A stretch of 64,000 bases of DNA from Abyssalbus ytuae (GTDB lineage: Bacteria > Bacteroidota > Bacteroidia > Flavobacteriales > Flavobacteriaceae). The translations under genes and the position numbers were made by a program. The stretch lies in assembly GCF_022807975.1 (NCBI RefSeq), contig NZ_CP094358.1, positions 2,294,001-2,358,000 on the forward strand. Direction: 5' to 3'. The notes below the pieces were generated by a model, which saw only the letters and a program-made list of their open reading frames with translations, made no database searches and was not told the DNA's origin. Below are positions 1 to 9,917 of this stretch, piece after piece; the first letter of the stretch is position 1, and each line of letters starts with the position of its first letter.

Positions 1-1
1 C

Positions 2-223
2 CTTGTATATATTGGTAAATTTAAAAATGCCCCCTCTCCTAAAAACGATATTATAATGCATGCCGACCCTAAAAAGGAATATGGCAACAAACCTCCTCAA
101 AAAAATAAAAAAATTCCGTTTAAACTTGAAAAAAACCAGGCAGTAGTGAGCTTTGATCATGAAGGTGAAAAAAAATACTATAAAATTGACAGTATAAAAC
201 AGGGGCCTTCAGTTAAAAATTAA
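2..223 (+). CDS. C-terminal end of an unrecognised protein (5' partial)
   Basis: An open frame runs in from the left edge and stops at a TAA at 221-223, giving the last 73 residues of a gene that begins outside the window. The piece is rich in lysine and asparagine, contains the stretches VYIGKFKNAPSP and VVSFDHEGEKKYYKIDS, and ends SVKN. It has no membrane segment or motif that I recognise. It lies 64 bp upstream of the flippase on the same strand, so it may be the preceding member of that operon. No function is assigned. Confidence 0.6.
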   Translation, partial: LVYIGKFKNAPSPKNDIIMHADPKKEYGNKPPQKNKKIPFKLEKNQAVVSFDHEGEKKYYKIDSIKQGPSVKN

Positions 224-287
224 AGTTCATACTTTGTATCCATCGGTTATTTCAATATTTTTAAGTTCATTATAACTCTTTATTTCC

Positions 288-1718
288 TTGAGCACGCTAA
301 AACGATTCTTACAAGACACTGTTTTATATGGTTTAGCCACAGTAGTTCCCAGGTTAATGAACTTTATCTTAGTGCCTTTACATACAGATAAACTGAATAC
401 TGTAAGCTATTCTGACAATACCACATTTTATGTTTACGCTGCGTTTTTTAATGTCTTGTTAACCTATGGTATGGAAACATCTTTCTTTAGAATGTTCAGC
501 ATAAAAAAAAATAAGGAAAAGGTGTTTTCTACTGTTTTGCTTAGCCTAACCGTAACCACACTTTTATTTTTTGTAGTAGCCTGGGGGTTTAATAATAGTT
601 TAGCCCAAACAGTAGAACTGAAGTTAGAGTACTTTAATTATTTACTGGGAGTACTTGTTCTGGACACCCTGGTGGTAGCTCCCTTTGCTTATTTAAGGGC
701 TACTGGCCGACCCATCCGGTTTGCGTCCTATAAATTGCTCAATATAACTGTTTATTTCCTCCTGAACCTTTTCTTCCTATGGGCAATACCCAAATTTAAT
801 ATCGATTTTAAATTTTATAACAATAATGATAAAGTTCAATACATATTCATTGCCAATTTAGCCGCCAGTGCTGTTACTTTCATTTTCCTTATCCCCTACC
901 TTTTTAAAACAAAACTGAACTTTGATATAAAAATATTCAAAGAGCTTATAAATTACGGGTGGCCAATTATGGTAGCAGGCCTGGCTTTCGTGGTTAATGA
1001 AAATCTTGATAAACTCATGTTAAAAGATATGTTGGATAAAGATATTATGGGTGCTTATAGCGGTTGCTACAAACTGGCTGTTTTTATGACACTTTTTATC
1101 CAGGCCTTCAGGTTAGGGGCGGAACCCTTCTTTTTTAATCATGCTAAAGAAAAAAACGCTAAAACCGTATATGCGGTGATACTTAAATACTTTGTAATTG
1201 TCGCAGCTTTTGGCTTTTTATTTATTGTAGTTTACATAGATATTTTTAAAGAACAATTTATCAGAAACGCATCTTACTGGAAAGCCCTGGAAATAGTTCC
1301 TGTTATCTTACTTGCTAACTTATGCCTGGGAATTTATCATAACCTTTCCATCTGGTATAAACTCACAGACAAAACAAGGTATGGAATGTATATTTCCTTA
1401 TTTGGGGCTTTTATCACTATACTTTTTAATTACTTTATGATTCCGGTTATCGGTTTTATGGCCTCAGCATGGGCTACCTTAATTGCCTATGGGGGCATGA
1501 TGATTATTTCATATGTTCTTGGCAAAAAACATTACAATGTCCCTTACGAAATAAGTAAAATAACATTCTACCTTTTAATTTCCATATTGTCTGTTTATTT
1601 CTCCTTTTATCTATTCCGTGGAAATTACCTTATAGGAACCGGTTTACTTTTATTATTTTTGGGCATTGTATACATATTTGAAAAAAAAGAACTTCAAAAA
1701 CTCTTTGTGAAAAAATGA
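288..1718 (+). CDS. Polysaccharide flippase (Wzx/MviN-type, MOP superfamily)
   Basis: This 476-residue integral membrane protein has about twelve to fourteen hydrophobic segments spread over its whole length. The N-terminus ([20 protein letters not shown]) is typical of Bacteroidota polysaccharide biosynthesis/export proteins that flip lipid-linked sugars across the inner membrane. The start is a TTG codon. The first ATG lies about 23 codons later, inside the first membrane segment, so the TTG start keeps the family N-terminus intact. The stop overlaps the dut start (ATGA at 1715-1718), which indicates translational coupling. The substrate (O-antigen, capsule or lipid II-like) cannot be told from sequence. 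Confidence 0.85.
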   Translation: MSTLKRFLQDTVLYGLATVVPRLMNFILVPLHTDKLNTVSYSDNTTFYVYAAFFNVLLTYGMETSFFRMFSIKKNKEKVFSTVLLSLTVTTLLFFVVAWGFNNSLAQTVELKLEYFNYLLGVLVLDTLVVAPFAYLRATGRPIRFASYKLLNITVYFLLNLFFLWAIPKFNIDFKFYNNNDKVQYIFIANLAASAVTFIFLIPYLFKTKLNFDIKIFKELINYGWPIMVAGLAFVVNENLDKLMLKDMLDKDIMGAYSGCYKLAVFMTLFIQAFRLGAEPFFFNHAKEKNAKTVYAVILKYFVIVAAFGFLFIVVYIDIFKEQFIRNASYWKALEIVPVILLANLCLGIYHNLSIWYKLTDKTRYGMYISLFGAFITILFNYFMIPVIGFMASAWATLIAYGGMMIISYVLGKKHYNVPYEISKITFYLLISILSVYFSFYLFRGNYLIGTGLLLLFLGIVYIFEKKELQKLFVKK

Positions 1719-2149
1719 CCATTAAAATAATTAATAAATCCGTTCACAAATTGCCCCATTACGAAACAGAATCATCTGCAGGAATGGATTTAAGGGCAAA
1801 CATCAGCGAACCAATAATATTAAACCCACTGGAAAGAACCATTGTAAAAACGGGGTTGTTTATAGAATTGCCTGCAGGCTTCGAAGCACAAGTACGCCCA
1901 CGTAGTGGGTTGGCTGCCAAAAAAGGGATTACCGTTTTAAATGCTCCTGGTACTATTGATGCCGATTATCGGGGAGAAATAGGAGTAATCTTAGTTAATC
2001 TATCCAACGAAAGTTTTACAATAGAAAACGGTGAACGTATTGCCCAATTAGTAATTGCCAAACATGAAAGGGCACAATGGATCGAAGTAAATCAACTTTC
2101 CGAAACCTCTCGTGGTGAAGGTGGGTTTGGCAGTACAGGAGTAAAATAA
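1715..2149 (+). CDS. dut: dUTP diphosphatase
   Basis: A trimeric dUTPase of 144 residues, the normal length. It hydrolyses dUTP to dUMP and pyrophosphate, keeping uracil out of DNA and feeding thymidylate synthesis. The five family motifs are present in order: AGMDLRA near residue 23, [11 protein letters not shown] near 62, the catalytic-Asp motif [13 protein letters not shown] near 76, RIAQLVI near 108, and the C-terminal [10 protein letters not shown]. It overlaps the flippase stop by 4 bp and is followed 63 bp later by the nucleotidyltransferase, so it sits within the same operon. The assignment is secure. Confidence 0.97.
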   Translation: MTIKIINKSVHKLPHYETESSAGMDLRANISEPIILNPLERTIVKTGLFIELPAGFEAQVRPRSGLAAKKGITVLNAPGTIDADYRGEIGVILVNLSNESFTIENGERIAQLVIAKHERAQWIEVNQLSETSRGEGGFGSTGVK

Positions 2150-2212
2150 ACTTGAAAAGTTAAAACTTCAGGATTTGCTTTTTACTTTCAATAAAGTATA
2201 AATTTTAAACAT

Positions 2213-3223
2213 ATGAAAATAATTGTACCAATGGCTGGAAGAGGTTCTCGCCTACGTCCACATACATTAACCATCCCTAAACCACTCATACCAATTGCCG
2301 GAAAACCCATTGTACAAAGATTGGTAGAAGATATAGCAAAAGTGTTGAATGAAAATATAGAAGAAATTGCCTTTATAATCCATAAAGATTTTGGAAACAA
2401 AGTTCCCGAAGACTTAAAACAAATTGCGAAAAATCTGGGAGCTAATGGCACCATTTATTATCAGGACCAACCTTTAGGCACGGGCCACGCAATTATGTGT
2501 GCACAAAACTCACTTTCAGGTCCATGTGTAATTGCCTATGCCGATACCCTCTTTAAAGCTGACTTTAACCTTGATAAGAATGCTGACAGTGTAATATGGG
2601 TAAAACAAGTGGACAAGCCGGAAGCTTACGGGGTAGTTCAATTAAATGACAAAGGAAATATTGAAGCACTGGTGGAAAAACCTAAGGAATTTGTTTCAGA
2701 TCTGGCCGTTATTGGCATATATTACTTTAAGGATGCAAACATTCTTAAAACCGAATTACAAACTGTTTTAGACAATAAAGTTACCCACGGGGGCGAATAT
2801 CAAATAAACGACGGCATTAAAGCAATGATGGAAAAAGGCATGAAATTTGTACCCGGTAAAGTAGATGAATGGATGGATTGCGGCAATAAAAATGTTACCG
2901 TGGAAACCAATTCAAGAATACTGGGGTTTTTAAAAGAAGAAAAAGAAAATTTAGTGTCAAATTCTGTAAATTTAGAGAATTCAAACATCATAGAACCTTG
3001 TTATATAGGAGAAAATGTTGTAATTAAAAACTCAACTGTTGGCCCGTTTGTTTCATTAGGCAATGGATGCGTTGTTGAAAATTCCAATGTAAAAAACAGC
3101 CTGATACAAACATTTACAACAATAAAAAATGCTAATTTAGATAATGCTATGATTGGCAATCATGCAACGTTTAACGGTAAATTTACCAGTATTAGTATTG
3201 GAGATTATTCTACTTTAGAATAA
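2213..3223 (+). CDS. Sugar-phosphate nucleotidyltransferase with C-terminal left-handed beta-helix
   Basis: A 336-residue NTP-transferase-fold enzyme. The N-terminal signature MAGRGSRLRPHTLTIPKPLIP holds the nucleotide-binding loop and the conserved PKPL lysine. GTGHAIMCA (near 90) and the YADT acidic site follow. After about residue 240 the sequence becomes a run of short hexapeptide-like repeats (ENSNIIEPCYIGENVVIKNS and similar), as in GlmU-like and glucose-1-phosphate thymidylyltransferase-like proteins. It should make an NDP-sugar from a sugar 1-phosphate and NTP. The exact sugar is unclear. Its place behind a flippase fits envelope polysaccharide synthesis. Confidence 0.85.
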   Translation: MKIIVPMAGRGSRLRPHTLTIPKPLIPIAGKPIVQRLVEDIAKVLNENIEEIAFIIHKDFGNKVPEDLKQIAKNLGANGTIYYQDQPLGTGHAIMCAQNSLSGPCVIAYADTLFKADFNLDKNADSVIWVKQVDKPEAYGVVQLNDKGNIEALVEKPKEFVSDLAVIGIYYFKDANILKTELQTVLDNKVTHGGEYQINDGIKAMMEKGMKFVPGKVDEWMDCGNKNVTVETNSRILGFLKEEKENLVSNSVNLENSNIIEPCYIGENVVIKNSTVGPFVSLGNGCVVENSNVKNSLIQTFTTIKNANLDNAMIGNHATFNGKFTSISIGDYSTLE

Positions 3224-3282
3224 ACCGGCCATAATGTGAGGCTTAACTTTTAAATGTGAAATAAACATTAAGATTTAAACTT

Positions 3283-4221
3283 GTGAAAAGGTACTTGTCT
3301 ATAATTATTTCCTCGCTTGGAATATTAGTTATTCCGGTAAATAGCTATGGCCAGGAAAATGAAAGTGCCGAAATATCTCTTGAAGAAGTTGAAGACGAAT
3401 TTCAACAAAATTTTTATGAAGCTTTAAAAAATAAAGCTATTGAAAACTATGACAAGGCTGTAGATTTTTTGTTAGAGTGTAAACATCTTGATCCGGAAAA
3501 CGAAGTTGTAGATTTTGAACTGGGTAAAAACTACATTTTGTTGAAAAAGTATATGGATGCCGAAAACCATCTAATCAATGCAGTTAAAAAAGAACCTGAC
3601 AACATTTGGTATTTAGACGCTTTATTTAATGTTTATAAATCTCAAAAAAATGAGACAAAAGCGATAGAAGTTGCTCAAAAACTATCAGAAAAAGACAGTA
3701 AATACAAAATACGCCTGGTAAATTTATATGTGAAAATTTCAGAATATAAAAAAGCCATTTCTGTATTAGACGAATTAGATAAAGAACTCGGATCATCTTA
3801 TACCCGTGATAGTTTAAGAGCAAAAATTAAAGAAGCAAAAGATTATAAAGCCGACGAGCCTGCAGATAATGTTATAAACCGTAGTGCATCCGGAAAAAAA
3901 GAAAATCCCCTGGATGAAATTAATGAAAAAATTATCCTTTTAACAAAAACATCTAACTACACTGAACTTCTTAAAATAACCGATGAAGCTTTGGAAAATT
4001 ATCCTGCCCAGGTTAATTTTTACTATTCCAAAGGATTTGCTCTTAATAAACTCAAAAAGCACGGTGAGGCCATAGAAACATTATTGGCGGGTATCGACTA
4101 TTTGGTAGACGACACAGAACTGGAGGGCAATATTTACCGCGAATTGATGTTAGCTTATGAAGCAACAGGCAATCAGGAAAAAGCGAAAGAATTTCAAAAT
4201 AAAATAAAAACAGGCTTGTAA
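3283..4221 (+). CDS. Exported tetratricopeptide-repeat protein
   Basis: A 312-residue protein with a GTG start and an N-terminal signal peptide (hydrophobic core ISSLGILVIPV, probable cleavage near SYGQ). The body contains TPR-like helical repeats: DKAVDFLLECKHLDPEN near 56-72, DAENHLINAVKKEPDN near 91-106, and a C-terminal pair around 230-300 that includes HGEAIETLLAGIDYL. TPR proteins are scaffolds for protein-protein contacts. It is 8 bp from the DUF4292 lipoprotein and sits in an envelope operon, so a periplasmic role in envelope biogenesis is a reasonable inference. No specific partner is shown. Confidence 0.8.
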   Translation: MKRYLSIIISSLGILVIPVNSYGQENESAEISLEEVEDEFQQNFYEALKNKAIENYDKAVDFLLECKHLDPENEVVDFELGKNYILLKKYMDAENHLINAVKKEPDNIWYLDALFNVYKSQKNETKAIEVAQKLSEKDSKYKIRLVNLYVKISEYKKAISVLDELDKELGSSYTRDSLRAKIKEAKDYKADEPADNVINRSASGKKENPLDEINEKIILLTKTSNYTELLKITDEALENYPAQVNFYYSKGFALNKLKKHGEAIETLLAGIDYLVDDTELEGNIYRELMLAYEATGNQEKAKEFQNKIKTGL

Positions 4222-4229
4222 ATTACAAT

Positions 4230-5009
4230 ATGAAAGTTATAAACAGATTACTTTTTTTTCTCATTCCATGCACAGCACTTTTACTAACCTCATGTAAAAG
4301 CAAGCAAATACTTGCCGAAGGTGAAGTTAAAAGCAACCTGTCGGCTAAAACAATTATAAATAATCATTACAAAAACCAACTCGATTTTAAAACTATTCGT
4401 GGCCGTTTAAAAATAGATTATGAAAACGGCAAAAATTCCGAAGGGTTTACTTTAAGTCTCCGTATGGAAAAAGATAAAGCCATTTGGCTTAGCGCTACCT
4501 TGTCAATGGTAAAAGTTTTAATAACCCCAAACAGGGTAAGTTTTTATAACAAACTGGACAACACGTACTTTGATGGTGATTTTTCATACCTCAGCAAATT
4601 TCTGGGAACCCAACTGGATTTTGACAAAGTGCAGAACCTGTTAATCGGGCAGGCAATGTTTGATTTGAAAGAAGACACTTATTTCGCTTCCATATCCAAC
4701 AACAACTATCAGTTAAAACCGAAAAAAGATCTTCAGCTTTTTAAAAAGCTTTTCTTAATTGAACCGGGAAATTTTAAGATGTCCCTTCAACAACTTTCTC
4801 AACCGGAAAACGGAAGATTATTAAACATAAACTACAAATCATATCAGAAAGTTGAACAAAAAACCTTTCCTGATGAATTAGTTATTGAAGCCGAAGAAGG
4901 CAATAATAAAACCCTGATCGCCATAGCCTATAAAAGTATTGAATTCAATCAAAAGGTTACCTTTCCCTACTCAATACCTGATGGATACAAAGAGATTAGT
5001 CTGAAATAA
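4230..5009 (+). CDS. DUF4292 family lipoprotein (LolB-like fold expected)
   Basis: A 259-residue lipoprotein with the lipobox LLLTSCKSK (acylated cysteine near residue 22). The mature part resembles the Bacteroidota DUF4292 family: KTIRGRLKIDYENGK, an SLRMEKDKAIWLSAT strand region, and a C-terminal VTFPYSIPDGYKEI. The family is usually encoded directly between a TPR protein and an EnvC-like protein, exactly as here (8 bp from the former, 1 bp from the latter). LolB-like folds bind lipid or lipoprotein acyl chains, so an outer-membrane assembly role is likely, but this is inferred from family and context. Confidence 0.82.
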   Translation: MKVINRLLFFLIPCTALLLTSCKSKQILAEGEVKSNLSAKTIINNHYKNQLDFKTIRGRLKIDYENGKNSEGFTLSLRMEKDKAIWLSATLSMVKVLITPNRVSFYNKLDNTYFDGDFSYLSKFLGTQLDFDKVQNLLIGQAMFDLKEDTYFASISNNNYQLKPKKDLQLFKKLFLIEPGNFKMSLQQLSQPENGRLLNINYKSYQKVEQKTFPDELVIEAEEGNNKTLIAIAYKSIEFNQKVTFPYSIPDGYKEISLK

Positions 5010-5010
5010 A

Positions 5011-6243
5011 ATGATGAGAATAAAAGCTGTTTACGGGTTTTTCTTTGGTGTACTGTTGTTTTTTTCAGTATGCCCTGTTACACTTGCCCAATCTTCAGAG
5101 CAAAAAGAACTTGAAGCAAAAAGGGAACGTTTACAGGAAGAAATCAAACAGATAAATTCACTTCTCTCTCAAAAAAGAAAAGAAAAAACCAATATATTAA
5201 CCGAGCTGGAAGATATAGACCAGAAAATAAGAGTGCGGAAAGAACTTATAAAACTTACCCATCGTCAGGCCAATCTCATTATTAAACAAATAAACGACAA
5301 TATAAAAAGAATAGATAATCTTCGCACCGATTTAAAATTATTAAAAGAAGATTATGCCGATATGATCAGAAAATCTTATAAAAATAACTCACATCAAAGC
5401 CGGTTAATGTTCCTTCTTTCATCCGAAAATTTTTTTCAGGCATATAAACGTCTTCAGTATATCAAACAATATACAAACTACCGCAAAGAACAGGGACTGG
5501 AAATACAGGAAAAAACCAAAGAGTTACAACAGCTCAATAAAGACTTGGTCATACAGCAAAAAGAAAAAGAAACACTTATATCTGACAATAAATTGGCCCA
5601 AAAAGAGCTGGAAGAAGAACTCAAAACACAACGTGAGCTTATAACCAGTATTAAAGCTAAAGAAAGTGAATATGCTGCCCAGATAAAGAAAAAACAAAGG
5701 GAAAGCGATGCCATAGACAAACAAATTGACCGTTTAATTGAAGAGGCCATTGCAAAATCCAATAAAAGTTCTGGCGGAAATACCAAGTCTACCAATTTTG
5801 CATTAACCGCCGAAGCAAAATTACTGGATGCCGGTTTTAAATCCAATAAGGGTAAATTACCATGGCCGGTAGAAAAAGGAGTAGTAATTATGGGATATGG
5901 CACACAACCCCATCCGGTTGTAAAATCAGTTAATATAAAAAGTAACGGAGTGCGTATTGCTACCGAAGAAGGGTCCAAAGCCCGCTCTGTTTTTGAAGGC
6001 AAAGTATTAGCTGTACAAATAATAAAAGGCGGCAATAAAGTGGTGCTGGTACAACACGGTAATTACATTTCGGTATACAATAACTTAAGTAAAGTTTTTG
6101 TGAAAGAAGGGGATGATGTAGTAACTAAACAGGAAATAGGAGAAGTTTTTACAAGTAAAATAAACAATGAAACTATCCTTAAATTTATGATTTACGAAAA
6201 CAATCGCACTAGCAATCCTGCCAACTGGATTTTCCAGATGTAA
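5011..6243 (+). CDS. EnvC-like murein hydrolase activator (degenerate M23/LytM domain)
   Basis: A 410-residue exported protein with a signal peptide (GVLLFFSVCPVTLAQ). Residues about 30-255 are a long charged coiled coil (EQKELEAKRERLQEEI and many similar heptads). Residues about 285-410 form an M23/LytM-type domain (KLPWPVEKGVVIMGYG to the C-terminus). The zinc-ligand positions of active M23 peptidases look lost: the HxxxD-type site reads SNGVRIA, and the second histidine motif, usually HxH, reads YNNL. That matches EnvC, which activates amidases rather than cutting peptidoglycan itself. It would act in the periplasm during cell separation. It is the last gene of the operon and meets the thioesterase tail to tail with a 3-bp gap. 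Confidence 0.85.
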   Translation: MMRIKAVYGFFFGVLLFFSVCPVTLAQSSEQKELEAKRERLQEEIKQINSLLSQKRKEKTNILTELEDIDQKIRVRKELIKLTHRQANLIIKQINDNIKRIDNLRTDLKLLKEDYADMIRKSYKNNSHQSRLMFLLSSENFFQAYKRLQYIKQYTNYRKEQGLEIQEKTKELQQLNKDLVIQQKEKETLISDNKLAQKELEEELKTQRELITSIKAKESEYAAQIKKKQRESDAIDKQIDRLIEEAIAKSNKSSGGNTKSTNFALTAEAKLLDAGFKSNKGKLPWPVEKGVVIMGYGTQPHPVVKSVNIKSNGVRIATEEGSKARSVFEGKVLAVQIIKGGNKVVLVQHGNYISVYNNLSKVFVKEGDDVVTKQEIGEVFTSKINNETILKFMIYENNRTSNPANWIFQM

Positions 6244-6246
6244 TAA

Positions 6247-6762
6247 TTAATCTTCAACAAACAAAGCCCTTAATTCCGTGGCTTCTTTAGGTTTCAGTTT
6301 TCCTGCCAATACCAGGCTTAATTGTTTTCTTCTTAGTGCTGCCGCATAACGATCTTCTTCCAATCCGGTTTCCGGCTTTACAGGGGGAACTTCAACCGGT
6401 TTACCGGTATCGTCTACAGCTACAAACGTATAAATAGCTTCATTTGCTTTGGTCCGGCTGCCACTTTCCCTGTCTTCTATCCACACATCAATAAAAACCT
6501 CCATAGAGGTCTTAAATGCCCTTGAAATATTAGCCTCTACCGTAACCACACTTCCCAAGGGGATGGCCCGGTTAAAAGCCACATGGTTTACTGATGCTGT
6601 TACCACGATCCTTCTTGAATGCCTTCTGGCAGATATGCTGGCACAACGGTCCATTCGTGCCAATAATTCTCCCCCGAATAAATTGTTTAAAGGGTTTGTT
6701 TCACTGGGTAAAACCAAATCGGTCATTATTGTTCTGGATTCAGAAGGAGTCTTTGCCTGCAT
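6247..6762 (-). CDS. Acyl-CoA thioesterase (hotdog fold, YciA/BACH type)
   Basis: A 171-residue single-hotdog cytoplasmic thioesterase hydrolysing acyl-CoA to free acid and CoA. Family marks are PSETNPLNNLFGGELLARMD near residues 18-37 (with the usual active-site Asn and Gly-Gly-Glu), the central helix CASISARRHS, VNHVAFNRAIPLGSVV, and FVDIW-like FIDVWIEDR. The tail FVAVDDTGKPVEVPPVKPET is typical of the subgroup. It is transcribed alone, convergent with the EnvC-like gene. The preferred chain length cannot be read from sequence. Confidence 0.9.
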   Translation of the reverse strand: MQAKTPSESRTIMTDLVLPSETNPLNNLFGGELLARMDRCASISARRHSRRIVVTASVNHVAFNRAIPLGSVVTVEANISRAFKTSMEVFIDVWIEDRESGSRTKANEAIYTFVAVDDTGKPVEVPPVKPETGLEEDRYAAALRRKQLSLVLAGKLKPKEATELRALFVED

Positions 6763-6820
6763 ATTTTAAATTTTTGGCAAAGATATCAGCAAATAAATCA
6801 ATAAAAAAATAACACTCTAT

Positions 6821-9139
6821 TTATTGTTTTAGTTCCTTTATTTTTCTTTCAGGAGAAAGTAATTTTCCGGTTTTTTTGAGGATCATTTCTTTTAACTTAA
6901 CGTTTACGGTTAAAGAAATGTCCTGTGAATTTGATCCAATCAAAAAATGATAATCTCCACGGTCAATATTCCAGGAAGTCGTATGATCATTATAATAAGC
7001 AAGTTCACCATTTTTAATAAAAATTTTTACACTTTCCGATTTCCCGGGATTCAGCAAGTTTGTTTTTGCAAATCCTTTGAGTTCTTTTTCAGGTTTTTCA
7101 ATTTTTCCCTTCGGGGAAATTACATATACTTGTGCTATTTCTTTACCTGCATATTTACCTGTGTTTTTAACATTAAAAGCCACTTCAACACCATCATTTT
7201 TTGTCTTTACACTTAAATCAGAATATTCAAAAGATGTATAGGATAATCCGAAACCAAAAGGATAAGAAGTTTTAACTTTAAAGGTGTCAAAATATCTGTA
7301 TCCTACATAAATCCCTTCTTCATATATTTCTTCAGACGGTAATGCCATCAAAGGATTTTCCGGAGCCGGGGCAGATGGATCTAAGAGTTTTCCCGGAAAA
7401 TTTTTTGAAGAATACACATCGTTTAACATTATTGGAAAAGTTACAGGAAGTTTACCCGAAGGAGTCACTTTACCAGATAATACATCTACTATTGCGTTTC
7501 CGGCTTCCTGCCCTGGTTGCCACGCCAGTAAAATAGCATCAGCCAGGTTTTTCCAACAGGCAGTTTCTATTACACCTCCTATATTTAAAATAATCACGAA
7601 CTTTTTTCCTTTATTATGAAATGCTTCGCTTATTTGTTTTAGAATGTTTTTTTCTTCATCGGTTAAATAAAAATCCGCTTCTGCTGTTCTGTCTTTAAAC
7701 TCACCAGAAGTTCTTCCTAATGTAAATACAGCTACATCATTTTCATCGGCAATTTTATAAAGCTCTTCCTCAGTCCATAATTTTTCTCTCACCAATACAT
7801 CCGGCTCAAAAAAGAATTTTTTTGGTGGTATTTTTCCTTTTTCCTCTTCAATATAAGTTTTATAACTGTTCACCATCAACTCATCCACATCAAATCCCGC
7901 ATTCATAAAACCTTCTTCCAACGAAACCATATATGCCTTATTAACATCTCCACTGCCCGTACCACCGGCAATGGTTTCATACGATGTTACACCTAATAAT
8001 GCTACTTTTAAAGTATTTTTAAAAGGTAGAATACCTTCATTTTTTAATAACACCATTCCCTCAGTGGCAATATTTCTTGCTAAAGTTTTATTGGCCTCCA
8101 AATCGGGTTTATTAGAGGATTTATAATTTTTAAAGCTTGGGGTTTTTAAATATTGCCTTAAAATATTTTCAATATTTCTGTCTAATATATCTTCTTTCAG
8201 ACGACCTTCTTTAACTGCATTTAGTATAGCTTCCGCCTGTTGTTCGGTGCCCGGCATTAATAAATCATTTCCGGCTTTCATTTGTGATACAGCATCTTTT
8301 CCTGCGAACCAATCAGTCATTACAAACCCCTCATACTTCCATTCATCCCGAAGCAAATTAGTGAGCAATTGATGATTTTCGGATGCATAGGTCCCATTAA
8401 TTTTATTATATGATGACATAACAGCCCATGGTTTGCCTTCATCTATTGCTATTTTAAACCCTCTTAAATAAATTTCTCTTAAAGCCCTTTCTCCTACTAT
8501 CGTATTCAGGGCCATCCTGTTTGTTTCAGAATTATTGGCAACAAAATGTTTAATAGTTGCCCCAATACCTTCACTTTGAACTCCTTTAACAAAAGCAGCT
8601 GCAATTTTTCCAGATAAAACAGGATCTTCAGAATAGTATTCAAAATTTCTTCCTCCCAAAGGATTTCTATGAATATTTAATGCGGGAGCCAGCAAAAAAT
8701 CTATTCCATATTCCTTTCCTTCGTTACCAAAAGCCTTCCCCATTAAGGTAACCAGATCAAGGTGCCATGTTGATGATAATGCAGTAGCTGTAGGAAAAGC
8801 AGTTGCATAGAAAGTTTCACCTGGTAAATTTTCTCGTGTGGGACTTATACGTATGCCTGCAGGTCCATCGGCAAATACTATTGCCGGCATATCCAGCTTT
8901 TTTATCTGATAGCTGGTTCCTGCTGCTCCCGGCACTTTATTTTTAGTGACCCCTACCGTAGCCTGAGGGGCCTGGGCACTTTGAGATATTCCGGGAATAT
9001 CCATACCAGTGCCAATCACCAAATAAACTTTTTCTTCTAAGGAGAGTTGTTTGATTAATTCTTGTACATCAGAATTATTCTTTTGGCTATATAAGCTTAA
9101 AGAAATTAATACAGACAGAAATAAAATGGCTTTTTTCAT
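6821..9139 (-). CDS. Glycoside hydrolase family 3 beta-glucosidase-like enzyme (exported)
   Basis: A 772-residue exported enzyme with signal peptide MKKAILFLSVLISLSLYSQ. The GH3 N-terminal barrel is clear: FADGPAGIR, FPTATALSSTWHLDL, APALNIHRNPLGGRNFEYYSEDP (near 165-185), KHFVANN, and the nucleophile region GFVMTDWFAG near 270. The GH3 C-terminal domain (EGMVLLKNEGILPFKN onward) and a fibronectin III-like tail (GKEIAQVYV) complete the usual three-domain build. It should release beta-linked glucose or a related sugar from oligosaccharides in the periplasm. It is isolated from the two SusCD loci, so its polymer target is unknown. Confidence 0.92.
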   Translation of the reverse strand: MKKAILFLSVLISLSLYSQKNNSDVQELIKQLSLEEKVYLVIGTGMDIPGISQSAQAPQATVGVTKNKVPGAAGTSYQIKKLDMPAIVFADGPAGIRISPTRENLPGETFYATAFPTATALSSTWHLDLVTLMGKAFGNEGKEYGIDFLLAPALNIHRNPLGGRNFEYYSEDPVLSGKIAAAFVKGVQSEGIGATIKHFVANNSETNRMALNTIVGERALREIYLRGFKIAIDEGKPWAVMSSYNKINGTYASENHQLLTNLLRDEWKYEGFVMTDWFAGKDAVSQMKAGNDLLMPGTEQQAEAILNAVKEGRLKEDILDRNIENILRQYLKTPSFKNYKSSNKPDLEANKTLARNIATEGMVLLKNEGILPFKNTLKVALLGVTSYETIAGGTGSGDVNKAYMVSLEEGFMNAGFDVDELMVNSYKTYIEEEKGKIPPKKFFFEPDVLVREKLWTEEELYKIADENDVAVFTLGRTSGEFKDRTAEADFYLTDEEKNILKQISEAFHNKGKKFVIILNIGGVIETACWKNLADAILLAWQPGQEAGNAIVDVLSGKVTPSGKLPVTFPIMLNDVYSSKNFPGKLLDPSAPAPENPLMALPSEEIYEEGIYVGYRYFDTFKVKTSYPFGFGLSYTSFEYSDLSVKTKNDGVEVAFNVKNTGKYAGKEIAQVYVISPKGKIEKPEKELKGFAKTNLLNPGKSESVKIFIKNGELAYYNDHTTSWNIDRGDYHFLIGSNSQDISLTVNVKLKEMILKKTGKLLSPERKIKELKQ

Positions 9140-9303
9140 CTATTTAATTATTTGGTTTATAAAGGCTGCCTATAAATTTTCATTACCGGCAAAGCGAAAA
9201 ATAAATTTATGTACACTTACTGCAAGCACATAACTAATTCATTTTCAGTAACATCAAATTTCAAAAATTATTAAATGAAAACCATTGACAATTGTCAAAA
9301 AAA

Positions 9304-9870
9304 TCATACCTGGTTGCGAATTCTACTCAAAGTCTCTGAAGTTATTCCTAAATAAGAAGCTATATGCTGCAAAGGCACCTTTTGTAAAATTTCCGGATTA
9401 AATTCAATTAAACGTTTATAGCGTTGCAAAGCCGTTTCAAATTGAACGGAATCCATCCTTATTTGAGAGAGAATAAGAGATCCTGAAAGGAGTTTTATAA
9501 AAAGGTTAGATACCTCTAAGTTCGTTTTTATTAATTTGTCCAATCCATCTTTAGAGAAACAAATAATTTCGGAATCTTCTAAAGCTTCTATTATCAACTT
9601 ACTGGGAACATGTTGAAAATAGCTTATAATAGAAAAACAAAAATGTTTTTCAGGGGTGAACCATTCAGTAATTTCTTTTCCTTTTTTATAGTAGAAAATT
9701 CGTAAAAAACCTCTATTCACAAAATAGATGTGCTTGCATACTTCCCCCTGTTTAAGCAATAAATTATCTCTGGCAACTTTTTTTAAAGTTAAAAAGTCAC
9801 TAATCTGTTTTTTACTTTTTTCGCTTAAAGAACTTATGTCATTTAAAGCATTTAGATATTTCAGGTACAT
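9304..9870 (-). CDS. Crp/Fnr-family transcription regulator
   Basis: A 188-residue regulator with an N-terminal cyclic-nucleotide-binding-type beta-barrel (LKQGEVCKHIYFVNRGFLRIFYYKKGKEITEWF, residues about 39-71) and a short C-terminal helix-turn-helix (LQHIASYLGITSETLSRIRNQ). Bacteroidota members of this type are commonly about 190 residues and lack Fnr-type cysteines, as here. The ligand is unknown. It is transcribed alone between the GH3 gene and the HU/SPOR gene, with 164 bp separating it from the GH3 start. Confidence 0.88.
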   Translation of the reverse strand: MYLKYLNALNDISSLSEKSKKQISDFLTLKKVARDNLLLKQGEVCKHIYFVNRGFLRIFYYKKGKEITEWFTPEKHFCFSIISYFQHVPSKLIIEALEDSEIICFSKDGLDKLIKTNLEVSNLFIKLLSGSLILSQIRMDSVQFETALQRYKRLIEFNPEILQKVPLQHIASYLGITSETLSRIRNQV

Positions 9871-9917
9871 TTTTTTGGATATGTTACAGGAAACAGCAAG
9901 ACAGAAAGAAAATAATT

